From Poecilobothrus nobilitatus (lineage: Eukaryota > Arthropoda > Insecta > Diptera > Dolichopodidae), in contig OX352772.1 of the NCBI GenBank assembly GCA_947095535.1, positions 187,048,179 to 187,112,178 of the forward strand: a stretch of 64,000 nucleotides of DNA. The letters are read 5' to 3'. This document shows positions 31,407 through 42,760 of the stretch, in pieces. Every line of letters starts with the position of its first letter. Positions within the stretch are counted from its first letter, which is position 1. Below the pieces are notes generated by a model. It was not told the origin of the DNA and made no database searches. It saw only the letters and a list, made by a program, of their open reading frames with translations. A program made the translations under genes and the position numbers.

Positions 31407-32473
31407 TTGAAAAGGTATAAAAAGAATGTATTATCTTTATTGGTATTTATTTTAAGAATGGGTGTGAAAGATTTCTTAGAAAAATACTCATTTACATTAT
31501 TAGATGAACACAAAACTTATATTTCAAATTTATACAATTATTTAGAAAAATTTGTTGGTAAAGAACAGTACAGTTCAAAATATGGTACACATTTTAGTTG
31601 CTGTCCTTGGGCTTATAATTCTTACAAAGAGGTTTAAATGATACTTGGCAAATTGATTTAGTTGAAATGATACCATACGCAAAGTTTAATAATGGCTTTA
31701 AATATATGTTAACTGCCATAGATATATTTTCTAAATACGCATATGCTGAACCTGTAAAAACAAAGAATGCTGAAAATGTTTTAAATGCCCTGAAATCAAT
31801 TTTTGAGCGTGCTAAAGTCATACCCAAAAATATTCACTCTGATCAAGGCAAAGAGTTTTTTAATTCACAATTCCAAAACTATATTAGAGAAAAAATAATC
31901 AATCACTATCATACATACAGTGAATTAAAAATATCAATTGTTGAACGATTTAATCGTACAATGAAAAATTCTATGTGGAAAAAATTTAGTCTAAATGGAA
32001 ATTATAAATAGTTATCTATTCTGCAATCAATAACAAAAGATTATAATTCAAGAAAACATTCTACAATAAAGCTTCCACCTGAAAAAGTTACGCGAAAAAA
32101 TGAAAGAAATATATTGAAAAATATATATATGCAACCTAAAATTTTTCAAAAAAGTAAATATAAGGTTGGTGAATATGTAAGAATAAGTAAATATAAAGGT
32201 CACTTCGAAAAAGGCTATCAACCAAATTGGTCAACTGAAATATTTAAAATTGATAAGATCAATAATACCTATCCAGTTACATATCAATTATCAGATTATA
32301 AAAATAATCCTGTTTCAGGTGGTTTCTACAAAGAGGAACTCACTCCTGTTAAATATCCAAATTCTTACCTGGTAGAAAAAATTATTAAAAAACAAGGTAA
32401 TAAAGTTTTTGTTAAATGGTTAGGGTTCAATGATGATCATAATACTTGGATTAATAAAAAAAATAGTATTTAA
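31407..32473 (+). pseudogene. INT: Polinton integrase (retroviral DDE type, chromodomain), broken
   Basis: Three pieces. The N-terminal frame 31407-31637 carries an HTH-like KTYISNLYNYLEKFVG segment. The catalytic core is in a second frame with DTWQIDLVEM (first Asp, about 31645), HSDQGKEFFN (second Asp, about 31836) and VERFNRTMK (Glu, about 31942): the D,D-35-E pattern of retroviral-like integrases. A stop at 32009-32011 interrupts it. The C-terminal frame 32114-32473 contains a chromodomain-like YLVEKIIKKQGNKVFVKWLG followed by NTW. The integrase would insert the element. Frameshift near 31635 and the stop make it dead. Confidence 0.88.
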
Positions 32474-32553
32474 TAAATTTGAACATATTTGATATTTATT
32501 TGTGCTATTTATACTAAAATTTTTAAATAAAAATTTAAACATTATATTTCTAA

Positions 32554-35500
32554 TTAATTATTAACATTAGATCTTTTACATCCATAGGGAAATGAACTAC
32601 CATCTTCCATAAATTTACGTTTTTCTAACCTAGTTTGATATTGTTTTATTTCAGGAACTGTGATAACTTTATGCTCTTTATTACGTCGAATATTTTGTGA
32701 AAGTATGTATATATCGTTGTCTTCCTTCACATTTAGCACCGCTTCTTTAATTGTATTAAAATTATTTTTTTGGGAGGCGGTATAGTTTAAACAAATTCTT
32801 TTAACTTTACAAACTAGTTTTTCTTCATTGTCTTTCGTACTGTGAACTTTACATGCATAGTTTTTAGGGCCTCCACTTACAAATTCTGTAATGTAACTTC
32901 CATCACCATAACATTCTAGTTCATCGGTCATATCTCCTATAAAATCCCCTGTTTGGGGTTCATATTCTGCTGTACGACTTATATATATTACGGAATCAGT
33001 GTCATAATATAAAACTCTCTCCTTTAGTTTTTCTAAATAACTATATAATTTTAATCGAGCTTGAGTAGTTGTGTAAGCTGCAATACATACATTTACAGTA
33101 GATAATGATTCACCTGCTTCTTCTTTGTACTGCCAATTAACTATAATGTTTTCCTCACTTTCTGGAAGAATACCACAAACATCTATAGATGGATTTGTTA
33201 ACATATAAATAATAAATCCTATAGTCATATAAATCCTTAGGTTGATTAATAATTATTGTTTTTTGTAAGTTTTCTCTCTGTCCAAATTTACCCCAAAAAG
33301 AATTAAGCATTAATTTTGCAAAAGATCGTAGTCCCTGATTATTTACAATTTCATTAAATTCTAGTTGAATATTTTAATTTCTAAGAAAATCCGTTATATA
33401 CTTCTCTTTCTCTTCCTTTGTTATACAGTTACTAGGCCATCCCGATGCCTGTTGTTTTATTTTTAAAAATTTGTTCATCATTTGTGTGAAAAGACCATCT
33501 GGTTTTGTTACACATCTGGTTATTGTATTGACATATGTTGTAACTCCATATTTCATGAATTTCTAATATTTTATATTTCAATTCAAGAGCTTTTAACACT
33601 TCATCAATAATCCATGTTCCAAGTAAAGCTCTTTCGTTATGATTATGTAAACAAAATTCATTTAGGTTTTTTTCCTCACTACATGTGCGACATAAGGAAA
33701 ACATTAATTTGTTGTTTTGTTTTACAGGTAATACTGGATGTATAAGATTTTTTGGTGGTAAAATTTTACATTTTATAAGTCCATTCAAATCTTTTAAATT
33801 TTGTTTAGTACAATTAACGTTTCCTACATAAACATCTGGATGGCCGACAGAAAATTTTCCATATTTGCAAACCCATGGATATAAAGAACAAATATCTATA
33901 TATTTTATTTTTTCTCCTTTTTTACATTTGTAGTAGTTGTAAACATTATCTGTACGACCACCATAAAAAGAATCCTGAGGTTTTAATGGTGAAAGTTGTA
34001 CTAATGGATGGTTATTTAAGTAATTCATTTTGCTTTTACTTATTTGAGAATAAAAATCACATTCCCACATTTCAATTACATTGTAATCGAATCTTTTCAA
34101 CCTATCAGATTTTCTAATAGTTCTATCATATCGTTCATTCATTGTATCATTTTTATTATCATATAAATATGAATTACGATTACGTGGAAAACAGTTAGGA
34201 TGATCGTGATAATAACATCCATAAAATTCAAAAACTTGATTAGTTTCTGAACAAAAACCATCAACTTTTACACCGGCTACGACAGCTTCTTTTTGTTTAG
34301 CAGCATGTCAAATGTTAATATTCCGTTTTTCCTCCTCCCAAACCAACCATTGAATAGCTGCCTTTGATTGGTTATCTGTATACCTATACTCGTTTTTGGG
34401 TATTAAACCAATCGTATCTGGTTTTAAAAAATTACGTCTAAATGCAAGATTACAAGCAGACGCTATAGTTGTGGCCTCTAGAAAAGGTTCAACGTTACAT
34501 TCTCTAAGAAAAAATTTTCTGAACTTTAAGCATGATTGCGTTAGTATTGCTACATCATTTATACAATATTTTACAATATAATTTTCCATATAGAATTCAT
34601 CATTTTTGTGATCTTCATACCATTTCAGAAATACTTCACGTTCGTTAGTTTTCATCGTATCTGGGTTATAATATTCAACAGGTGGTAATGGTCCAATATA
34701 ATTTTTATTTTCCGTTGTATTGAAGAGATGCGGGAAATATCCTTTTTTCAAATCAATTTGTAAATCAAAAGCCTTTGGTAATTTTGATAATGCCATTGCA
34801 AAGTAATTAATTGAGTCTATAAATTTTATGTTATCTAATAACATCATGATAATTTTTGAACCTCGCATAATTAGTTTAGTTTTTAAAGAGGTTTTTTCTA
34901 ATATAATATTTAAAATAAATTGATGGTCAAAAGATTGTCCATTATGTGCTATTACCACGACAGTTTTGAATTTTTTTCTTATCTCCATTATGTACATCAG
35001 AAATTGCTCTATAATATTTCCCTCTTTAATTCCTCTTCTTCTAAATTTACATGTTTCACAAAAATATAACGAGGACAACGAAATACATGCCTCACATCTT
35101 TGCTCGAAAACACACAAATTTGGTTCATGTAGTTTAATATCTAATGGAATGCCTCTTATGTACTTCTTTCCAAAAGCTTTTTGTTGTTGTGTTTCCAAAT
35201 CGTAAAATATATAAATAAAATTTTTTAGTTTAGGTTAATTTTTGATTTGTTGAATAAAACATTTATGATTCTCAGGAACATAGTTACTGCAAATCTTGCA
35301 AAAGTATTCACCACATACATGGTTTCTGTCGGCTCTATAAAATTTTAAGCAAGATAAACATTTAACTTCGTCACAAATACTGTTGCGTTTTGAACTTGAC
35401 GCCCTATGGTTATCTAAACACATTCGACCTCGAAATGTACGATTACAATCATTGCATAAAATTTGTTTCAAATTATTAAGACATGGTGGAGAATTTAGCA

Positions 35501-36110
35501 TGGACATGTTCCTGTGCATCTATGATTACTTTTGTTGTTGTATGGAATGTGACAATCTTCACAATAATAACTGGCGCAAAAGGTTGCAGTCAGCGATTTT
35601 ATTACGTTGTAGTGATTTTTATAAAACAACAAATTTAGCCGTTTTTCAGGTCCAATTCCTTGAAATATTACCTCTCTGCCTCTTGTTCCCCATTTGTACA
35701 CAATGCCATTGTGTACAAATGGAGTACACAACAATTTTATAATTTTTCAAATATTCTTGAAACTTTTTGAGTTCCTGTATTCCACAACCTTTATTTGGAA
35801 TTTTTACTCCTGCATTTTTAGTTAGTTCGATAGCTTTTAAAGTTCGTAATTTAAAATAAAATTAAAGAATCATTACGAATTTTATGTTTGTAGTTCTTAT
35901 CATTTTTAGTTTGTGATATTGCCACAATTAAGGCCTGAGGTAGACATAAATTGTTTTTGTTTTTAATGCAAATTATTACGAATTTTGTGTTTGTAGTTCT
36001 TATCATTTTTAGTTTGTGATATTGCCACAATTAAGGCCTGAGGTAGACATAAATTGTTTTTGTTTTTAATGCAAATTATTCCCTTTCGCTTTAAGCTTTC
36101 CTCATCATAT
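32554..36110 (-). pseudogene. POLB: Protein-primed-type DNA polymerase B, multiple lesions
   Basis: Reading from the 5' end at about 36110: an IKNKNNLCLPQAL segment (interrupted by a 103-bp tandem duplication), KFQEYLKNYKI (about 35750), Cys-rich zinc-finger-like units (CNDCNRTF, CLSCLKFY, CKICSNY; 35519-35235), exonuclease motifs DLE (about 35200), IAHNGQSFDHQFI and YCINDVAIL (35198-34308), a VDGFCSETN/FYGCYYHDHPNC segment, palm motif A IDICSLYPWV (about 33890), motif B LMLNSFWGKFGQ (about 33300) and motif C YYDTDSVIY (about 33010). All catalytic motifs are visible but spread over several frames, with a stop near 33374. It would replicate the element. Convergent with the integrase, as usual for Polintons. 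Confidence 0.9.
35872..36077. repeat. 103-bp tandem duplication within the polymerase N-terminus
   Basis: TAGTTCTTATCATTTTTAG begins at 35891 and again at 35994; the units match over their whole length with a single visible base change. The period is 103, not a multiple of three, so it shifts the polymerase frame. Confidence 0.93.
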
Positions 36111-36299
36111 GATGAATATTTTTATGATCTTCCTCTCCCAAATGGTAGCCTTACAGAAGTAACTGAAAGACAAAATGTATCTGTGCTTAAACCTGTAACA
36201 TAAAAACAAAATAAAAGTATTAATAATAAAAATAAACAAGGTAGAATGTAAACCAACGGTTTTTAAAAGCGCACATTTCCAAAACTCAATACAAACTGT

Positions 36300-37380
36300 T
36301 TAGAATTGTGACTTACACAAAAATTTGAAAATTTCACGTAATAAGAAAAAACGTGAAAATAGGACATTTTTGAAATTTTGAGGGGCTATAAGTCCGGAAT
36401 CCTATATAACTAAGAAAAGCCGTTAACACACGTAAAAATATATTATTGAACCTTTAATTTTCATGTCTTGCCGAAGAAAAATTTGTACAGGTGCCTAAGT
36501 TACAGGTGTCTAAAAATAGCAAATTTTCAATTTTTGAGGCGTAATAACTCTTAAAGAGGGGGTGTTACTAAAAAATTTTCTGAGGAAACTTATATTAATT
36601 CTAAAAGTTCTTTCTTGTCTCAAAATTTCAGGTTCCTATCTAAAGGGGTGCCGGAGTTATGAAAAAAGAAATTTCATGCAAAATGTGGTTTTCACATAAC
36701 GGTAAATTTAAATAGTAAATTACGAAATATTACATAATTTTGATATTGTTTTATATAGATAATAAAATTTTCGATCTTCTGGCGGTTTTAGATTGCAAAA
36801 TTATTACGCAGAGCCCGAGAAATATACATCTGAAAATGGGGCTTTTTCGCAATTTTGAAGAACTGCAACTTTGGAACCCTTTACAATTAAAATAAACCTT
36901 TAACACACGTAAAAATATATTATTGTAGCTTTAATTTTTATATCTTGCAGAAGTAAAATTTGTACAGGTTCCTAAGTTACAGGTGTTTAAAAATAACAAA
37001 TTTTCAATTTTTAAGCCCTAATAGCTCATAAACAGGGGGTGGTCCGAAAAAATTTTCTGAGCAAACTTATACTAATTCTAAAAGTTCTTTCTTGCCTCAA
37101 AATTTCAAGCTTCTATCTAGAAGCGTGCCGGAGTTATGAAAGTAGAAAAATCATGCAAAATTTGGTTTTCACATAACGGTAAATTTAAATACTAAATTTT
37201 AAAAAATTGTATAATTTTGATATTAATTTACAAAGACAAAAGATATACCTGTCGAATGACGTTTTCAGATTGAAAAAATCTTCAGCAGAACATAAGATAT
37301 ATGCATTTAAAAATAGGGCTTTTTCAAAGTTTGAGGGGCTGTAGCTCAGTAATGGGGAGGGGCTACATGAAAAAGTTGTT
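36300..37380 (-). repeat. Tandem 477-bp units (about two and a half)
   Basis: TAACACACGTAAAAATATAT starts at 36424 and at 36901 (period 477); a partial unit precedes, and another partial end runs to about 37380. Units include CAGGTGCCTAAGTTACAGGT-like and GTGCCGGAGTTATGAAA segments, CATAACGGTAAATTTAAAT, and are followed by a GACGGACGGAC block at 37464. Related sequence, more diverged, occurs at 10.4-11.9 kb and 57.3-58.8 kb. The tandem duplication breakpoint of the next feature falls inside the first unit. Confidence 0.8.
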
Positions 37381-37542
37381 CCACAAAATTATTTTTTTTA
37401 TGAGACCTACCTATGGTTAAAATTTTTTTTCTCTATCTTTAACGGTGTAGAAGTTTTGTAAACAGACGGACGGACAGAGTGGAACTAATAAGCACATTTT
37501 TTCAAAATTTTTTTGGAAATGTGCTAAAAATGAAGTATTTAT

Positions 37543-37923
37543 TTAGTAGTTACCTTCAGAATTACTTTGAAAAATTTTTGATATCATTTCCCATACATCA
37601 GAAAATGTTAGATCGCCTGCATTTCTAAAACTTAGCCATCCAGGACCATGTTGCTGAAAGCTTTCTCCACAGAATGTTAATCCTACCTTATCTAGAGGGT
37701 GCAAATCATTTGTAACATCTTGAATTATTTTATACAATGCGTTTTTTATCCAGTTAACCGGTTCTACGTTATTAGGAACTGAATTAATTATAAACTTGAC
37801 TTTACGTCCGCGTACGTTAAAACGTTTGACTACTGATGCTGAATCACTTTCAATCCTATAAGGAAGTGATTCTAACTCCGGTGAATGATTAAAAAATCTT
37901 TTTAATAAAATTTTTTTTGACAT
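37543..37923 (-). CDS. Unassigned 126-aa protein, unit 1
   Basis: An intact 126-codon frame with the start at 37923. Features: a basic N-terminus (SKKILLKRFFNHSPEL), a KRFNVRGRKVKF strand, WIKNALYKIIQDV, DKVGLTFCGESFQQHGPGWL, SFRNAGDLTFSDVWEMISKI and the end FQSNSEGNY. The FNVRG, GPGWLSFR and DVW...QSN pattern resembles the region at the N-terminus of, or just before, DNA polymerase B in some insect Polinton-like elements, from memory and not checked. Here it stands alone with a stop right after QSNSEGNY. It faces away from the 164-aa gene across about 595 bases. Codons are clearly protein-like. Function unknown. Confidence 0.75.
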   Translation of the reverse strand: MSKKILLKRFFNHSPELESLPYRIESDSASVVKRFNVRGRKVKFIINSVPNNVEPVNWIKNALYKIIQDVTNDLHPLDKVGLTFCGESFQQHGPGWLSFRNAGDLTFSDVWEMISKIFQSNSEGNY

Positions 37924-38518
37924 TTTTTATTTTTTTTTGTATTGACTCACTTGCTGCAGCTATTTGACCAAACTAACCAAAACTAATTTAAATATTTCGT
38001 TTTTAGAGTAAAAAAAAATTTCTTCAAGCAAATATTTGCAACAATGTTTGTAAGATGTATGAATTCTAAAAAAAGTAATTACAATAAATTCAATTTTAAT
38101 TAAATATACGTTAGTAGATTGTATATATTGCATGTAATTGCATTTGATATAAATTATCGAAAAGGAATTTATAGAATAAATTCAGGTTTAAACACAAATA
38201 TTTTGATTTTACAGTAAACACCTATCTTCAAACAAAGTATTTGCAACATTGTATTTTTAATAAATTATATCTTCCTTTTTTTTTCTAATTAAAACTACCT
38301 ACATCTTTTTGAATCGTTCTTTGAAATAGAAAATATTTCAACAATGTAGTTTGATTTATGAAGCCGAAAGCAGTTACAATAAATTAAAATTTTAATTAAT
38401 ATGTTTTGGTAAATTCTATAGAGTTCTAACAATTTTATTTAATATAAATACTGCAGAATTTTATAGAAGAAATCATAGTCTTACTTAAAATCAAGCAAAG
38501 TAAACAACATAATCAAGC
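37924..38518. promoter_or_regulatory. Shared divergent promoter region with an internal 295-300 bp repeat, unit 1
   Basis: The sequence between the two divergent starts contains a duplicated module: ACAATG at 38041 and 38341, and TTACAATAAATTMAATTTTAA-like segments at 38079 and 38374, each followed by TATACGTTAGTAGA or TATGTTTTGGTAAA and an ATATAAATT/ATATAAATA sequence. The second, near 38443-38452, is about 70 bases before the 164-aa start. A simple reading is one promoter module per gene or a duplicated enhancer. The unit 2 equivalent is 41671-42265. Confidence 0.4.
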
Positions 38519-39013
38519 ATGGACAACAACACTGAAGACATATTTTTCTTTACACAACCAACACAGGTTGTGCTTCCACCGAAGAGGAAGAAATCCCAGC
38601 ATCTGCAACAACCTCAACACCAACAAGCATCACAGCACCAGCAACAATCCCAACAACAACAACAACAATACGAACAACACCAATCATATGAGCAACCAAA
38701 AAGAAAAAGATGTTTGGAATCATTTAATGCAAAAATAAAAAGAAAAACTTTTTTAAAGGTAAAAGATATGGAGCCAGATGCGCTCTATACAATTGAAAAA
38801 GTTAGACTATTACCAACAGTTAATGGACCATCTTGGGTTTTTGAAACAGAAAATTACATAATTTTCATACAAAAAAGCTATCTGGACCTATTCGAAGATA
38901 AGGAATTCCGGGAGGAAATTCTAAAAGGCGATCTCTATTTAATTAGAGATAGCACTGAAAATTTAAAACTGCTTGATGAAACAAGCAATAAACATTTAGC
39001 AATTAATCAATAA
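38519..39013 (+). CDS. Unassigned Gln-rich 164-aa protein, unit 1
   Basis: Intact. Residues 1-20 are acidic/aromatic (MDNNTEDIFFFTQPTQ), followed by a basic PPKRKKSQ cluster, a Gln/His-rich tract (about residues 28-60), a second basic cluster KRKRCLESFNAKIKRK that looks like an NLS, then a compact domain: FLKVKDMEPDALYTIEKVRL, NGPSWVFETENYIIFIQKSY, LYLIRDS. The last part resembles short nucleic-acid-binding-looking ORFs (YxIxKVRxxxTxxG) that I remember near insect Polinton-like polymerases, but this is uncertain. The ATG follows a leader ending AATCAAGC, and AATAAA-type polyadenylation signals follow at 39027-39060. Confidence 0.75.
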   Translation: MDNNTEDIFFFTQPTQVVLPPKRKKSQHLQQPQHQQASQHQQQSQQQQQQYEQHQSYEQPKRKRCLESFNAKIKRKTFLKVKDMEPDALYTIEKVRLLPTVNGPSWVFETENYIIFIQKSYLDLFEDKEFREEILKGDLYLIRDSTENLKLLDETSNKHLAINQ

Positions 39014-39319
39014 AATTGTAATAAAAATAAAATTAATAAATAAAAAAAATTTAATAAAAAAAAACAAAATTCTGTATTTTACTTGTTTACACTTGTTTTT
39101 TTTGCTTTTCAATTTTCTTTTTTTTACAGCTATTTAGATTATATATTTTAATTATAAATAATAGGTGTTTAAAAAAAAATGTTTAATAAAAAGAAAATAA
39201 TTACTAATAAAAAATAAAAAAATTTTGCTTTTTATTTACATTTTTTTTTCTCAGGCTTTTCAGTTTGAGCTCTGTGAGAGGTATTTGACTATTTTAGAGA
39301 GTCATATAAAAAAAAAAAA

Positions 39320-40355
39320 AAAAATTAGAATAGATGATTCAATATAAGTAGGCAATGTACTATTATATTTCGTATCACCTAATTAGAACGAAAAAAAAGT
39401 AAAACGAGAAATTTATTTTTAAAATGAAAATTAGAAAAAATAAGCATACTCAACTTAATACATAACGAAAACGTAATTTGTCTACCATCTGTATGACATA
39501 ATTACAAAATTTCAATTTAAATCTTCTGACTACATAGTTTCTATTTTAGAATTTTCTACATAGAAATTAATACCCTTTTGATTTTCCTTTTTGTTTTCAC
39601 CTTCTAATTTGATAACATACAAGCCATCCTGTACCAGGTATTCAGAAATTTAAGAATTAAGAATAATATATTCTTAATAAATTTATCTTGATAATTCAAT
39701 TTATTCTTTTACCTTTTTTTCTATCTTTTAAATAATATACAAATATTGTAAACAAAATCAGATTTAATCAAACGAAAAAAAGAAAAAGTACATGTGGTTG
39801 CTAATTTCTATTTTGAATTTCTTTTTAACCTTTTTATATGCAACATATATATGTAGATATATATTCTACGTTCTTACTATACTATACTATACCAATCTAT
39901 TTGCATTCAGCTTTTCTTGCCTCTTTCTTTTTCTACCTTTTTAAAATACTACATAGTAATCTAAACCAGATATTTTGCTAAAAAAAAAAACGAAGATGCT
40001 AATTGTTATTTTGTATTTCTTCCTATAGTAAACCAACACAAAAAAAAAGCACGCATTCCTTAAAGATACACTTTAAAACTAGTTCACCAACATTAAATAA
40101 CACGTGCTTTAATATTTACATATAATAGTTTTGCTAACTATTTTCATGTTGACCTATTATAATATACAATCAAAGAGCTCTAAAAAACTTGTTTTACCCC
40201 CCACTTCTAACAGAATCCAGGTCACAACACTTCCGGTTTCTCTAAAACTTAAGGTCATTCAAATATAGGTTAATTTGCGTGGGCGTCGATAGGGTCTTTT
40301 TTTTTCCCATGCCAAAGTGCTCCTACCTACTCATGTGGCAAATTTTTATGAAGTT
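39320..40355 (+). repeat. Noncoding arm of the two-gene element, unit 1
   Basis: This arm matches 23340-24400 in inverted orientation and 43070-44102 directly. It carries CTATACTATACTATACC, TTTACCCCCCACTTCTAACA and the closing TAGGTTAATTTGCGTGGGCG segment with TTTTTTTTTCCCATGCC, which also occurs at 9345-9415. No coding sequence is seen. Confidence 0.8.
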
Positions 40356-41289
40356 ATTTCAGGTTCCTATCTAAAGGGGTGCCGGAGTTATGAAAAAAGA
40401 AATTTCATGCAAAATGTGGTTTTCACATAACGGTAAATTTAAATAGTAAATTACGAAATATTACATAATTTTGATATTGTTTTATATAGATAATAAAATT
40501 TTCGATCTTCTGGCGGTTTTAGATTGCAAAATTATTACGCAGAGCCCGAGATATATACATCTGAAAATGGGGCTTTTTCGCAATTTTGAAGAACTGCAAC
40601 TTTGGAACCCTTTACAATTAAAATAAACCTTTAACACACGTAAAAATATATTATTGTAGCTTTAATTTTTATATCTTGCAGAAGTAAAATTTGTACAGGT
40701 TCCTAAGTTACAGGTGTTTAAAAATAACAAATTTTCAATTTTTAAGCCCTAATAGCTCATAAACAGGGGGTGGTCCGAAAAAATTTTCTGAGCAAACTTA
40801 TACTAATTCTAAAAGTTCTTTCTTGCCTCAAAATTTCAAGCTTCTATCTAGAAGCGTGCCGGAGTTATGAAAGTAGAAAAATCATGCAAAATTTGGTTTT
40901 CACATAACGGTAAATTTAAATACTAAATTTTAAAAAATTGTATAATTTTGATATTAATTTGCAAAGACAAAAGAAATACCTGTCGAATGACGTTTTCAGA
41001 TTGAAAAAATCTTAAGCAGAACATAAGATATATGCATTTAAAAATAGGGCTTTTTCAAAGTTTGAGGGGCTGTAGCTCAGTAATGCGGGGGGGCTACATG
41101 AAAAAGTTGTTCCACAAAATTATTTTTTTTATGAGACCTACCTATGGTTAAAATTTTTTTTCTCTATCTTTAACGGTGTAGAAGTTTTGTAAACAGACGG
41201 ACGGACGGACGGACGGACGGACAGAGTGGAACTAATAAGCACATTTTTTCAAAATTTTTTTGGAAATGTGCTAAAAATGAAGTATTTAT

Positions 41290-41670
41290 TTAGTAGTTAC
41301 CTTCAGAATTACTTTGAAAAATTTTTGATATCATTTCCCATACATCAGAAAATGTTAGATCGCCTGCATTTCTAAAACTTAGCCATCCAGGACCATGTTG
41401 CTGAAAGCTTTCTCCACAGAATGTTAATCCTACCTTATCTAGAGGGTGCAAATCATTTGTAACATCTTGAATTATTTTATACAATGCGTTTTTTATCCAG
41501 TTAACCGGTTCTACGTTATTAGGAACTGAATTAATTATAAACTTGACTTTACGTCCGCGTACGTTAAAACGTTTGACTACTGATGCTGAATCACTTTCAA
41601 TCCTATAAGGAAGTGATTCTAACTCCGGTGAATGATTAAAAAATCTTTTTAATAAAATTTTTTTTGACAT
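41290..41670 (-). CDS. Unassigned 126-aa protein, unit 2
   Basis: Translated sequence identical to 37543-37923. All features described for unit 1 apply, including the GPGWLSFRNAG segment and the QSNSEGNY end. No change at protein level since the duplication. Confidence 0.75.
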   Translation of the reverse strand: MSKKILLKRFFNHSPELESLPYRIESDSASVVKRFNVRGRKVKFIINSVPNNVEPVNWIKNALYKIIQDVTNDLHPLDKVGLTFCGESFQQHGPGWLSFRNAGDLTFSDVWEMISKIFQSNSEGNY

Positions 41671-42265
41671 TTTTTATTTTTTTTTGTATTGACTCACTTG
41701 CTGCAGCTATTTGACCAAACTAACCAAAACTAATTTAAATATTTCGTTTTTAGAGTAAAAAAAAATTTCTTCAAGCAAATATTTGCAACAATGTTTGTAA
41801 GATGTATGAATTCTAAAAAAAGTAATTACAATAAATTCAATTTTAATTAAATATACGTTAGTAGATTGTATATATTGCATGTAATTGCATTTGATATAAA
41901 TTATCGAAAAGGAATTTATAGAATAAATTCAGGTTTAAACACAAATATTTTGATTTTACAGTAAACACCTATCTTCAAACAAAGTATTTGCAACATTGTA
42001 TTTTTAATAAATTATATCTTCCTTTTTTTTTCTAATTAAAACTACCTACATCTTTTTGAATCGTTCTTTGAAATAGAAAATATTTCAACAATGTAGTTTG
42101 ATTTATGAAGCCGAAAGCAGTTACAATAAATTAAAATTTTAATTAATATGTTTTGGTAAATTCTATAGAGTTCTAACAATTTTATTTAATATAAATACTG
42201 CAGAATTTTATAGAAGAAATCATAGTCTTACTTAAAATCAAGCAAAGTAAACAACATAATCAAGC
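41671..42265. promoter_or_regulatory. Divergent promoter region, unit 2
   Basis: Copy of 37924-38518 with the same internal repeat; no difference noticed by eye. Confidence 0.4.
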
Positions 42266-42760
42266 ATGGACAACAACACTGAAGACATATTTTTCTTTAC
42301 ACAACCAACACAGGTTGTGCTTCCACCGAAGAGGAAGAAATCCCAGCATCTGCAACAACCTCAACACCAACAAGCATCACAGCACCAGCAACAATCCCAA
42401 CAACAACAACAACAATACGAACAACACCAATCATATGAGCAACCAAAAAGAAAAAGATGTTTGGAATCATTTAATGCAAAAATAAAAAGAAAAACTTTTT
42501 TAAAGGTAAAAGATATGGAGCCAGATGCGCTCTATACAATTGAAAAAGTTAGACTATTACCAACAGTTAATGGACCATCTTGGGTTTTTGAAACAGAAAA
42601 TTACATAATTTTCATACAAAAAAGCTATCTGGACCTATTCGAAGATAAGGAATTCCGGGAGGAAATTCTAAAAGGCGATCTCTATTTAATTAGAGATAGC
42701 ACTGAAAATTTAAAACTGCTTGATGAAACAAGCAATAAACATTTAGCAATTAATCAATAA
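42266..42760 (+). CDS. Unassigned Gln-rich 164-aa protein, unit 2
   Basis: Translated sequence identical to 38519-39013, including the Gln-rich tract length, which normally varies quickly. Equal tract length in both copies supports a very recent duplication or an assembly artefact. Confidence 0.75.
   Translation: MDNNTEDIFFFTQPTQVVLPPKRKKSQHLQQPQHQQASQHQQQSQQQQQQYEQHQSYEQPKRKRCLESFNAKIKRKTFLKVKDMEPDALYTIEKVRLLPTVNGPSWVFETENYIIFIQKSYLDLFEDKEFREEILKGDLYLIRDSTENLKLLDETSNKHLAINQ

Larger units (their letters stand above)
25045..36110 (+). mobile_element. Polinton/Maverick copy 2, nearly full gene set
   Basis: About 11 kb carrying all Polinton hallmarks: packaging ATPase, penton-like protein, minor virion protein, double-jelly-roll capsid protein, adenain-like protease, retroviral-type integrase with chromodomain, and a protein-primed-type DNA polymerase B. 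The order mirrors copy 1. Intact frames: ATPase, 107-aa, 224-aa, penton-like, minor virion, 111-aa, protease and 173-aa. Broken: KELAI gene start, capsid, integrase, polymerase. Family elements are usually 15-20 kb, so this is a shortened copy. Termini not seen. Confidence 0.92.
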
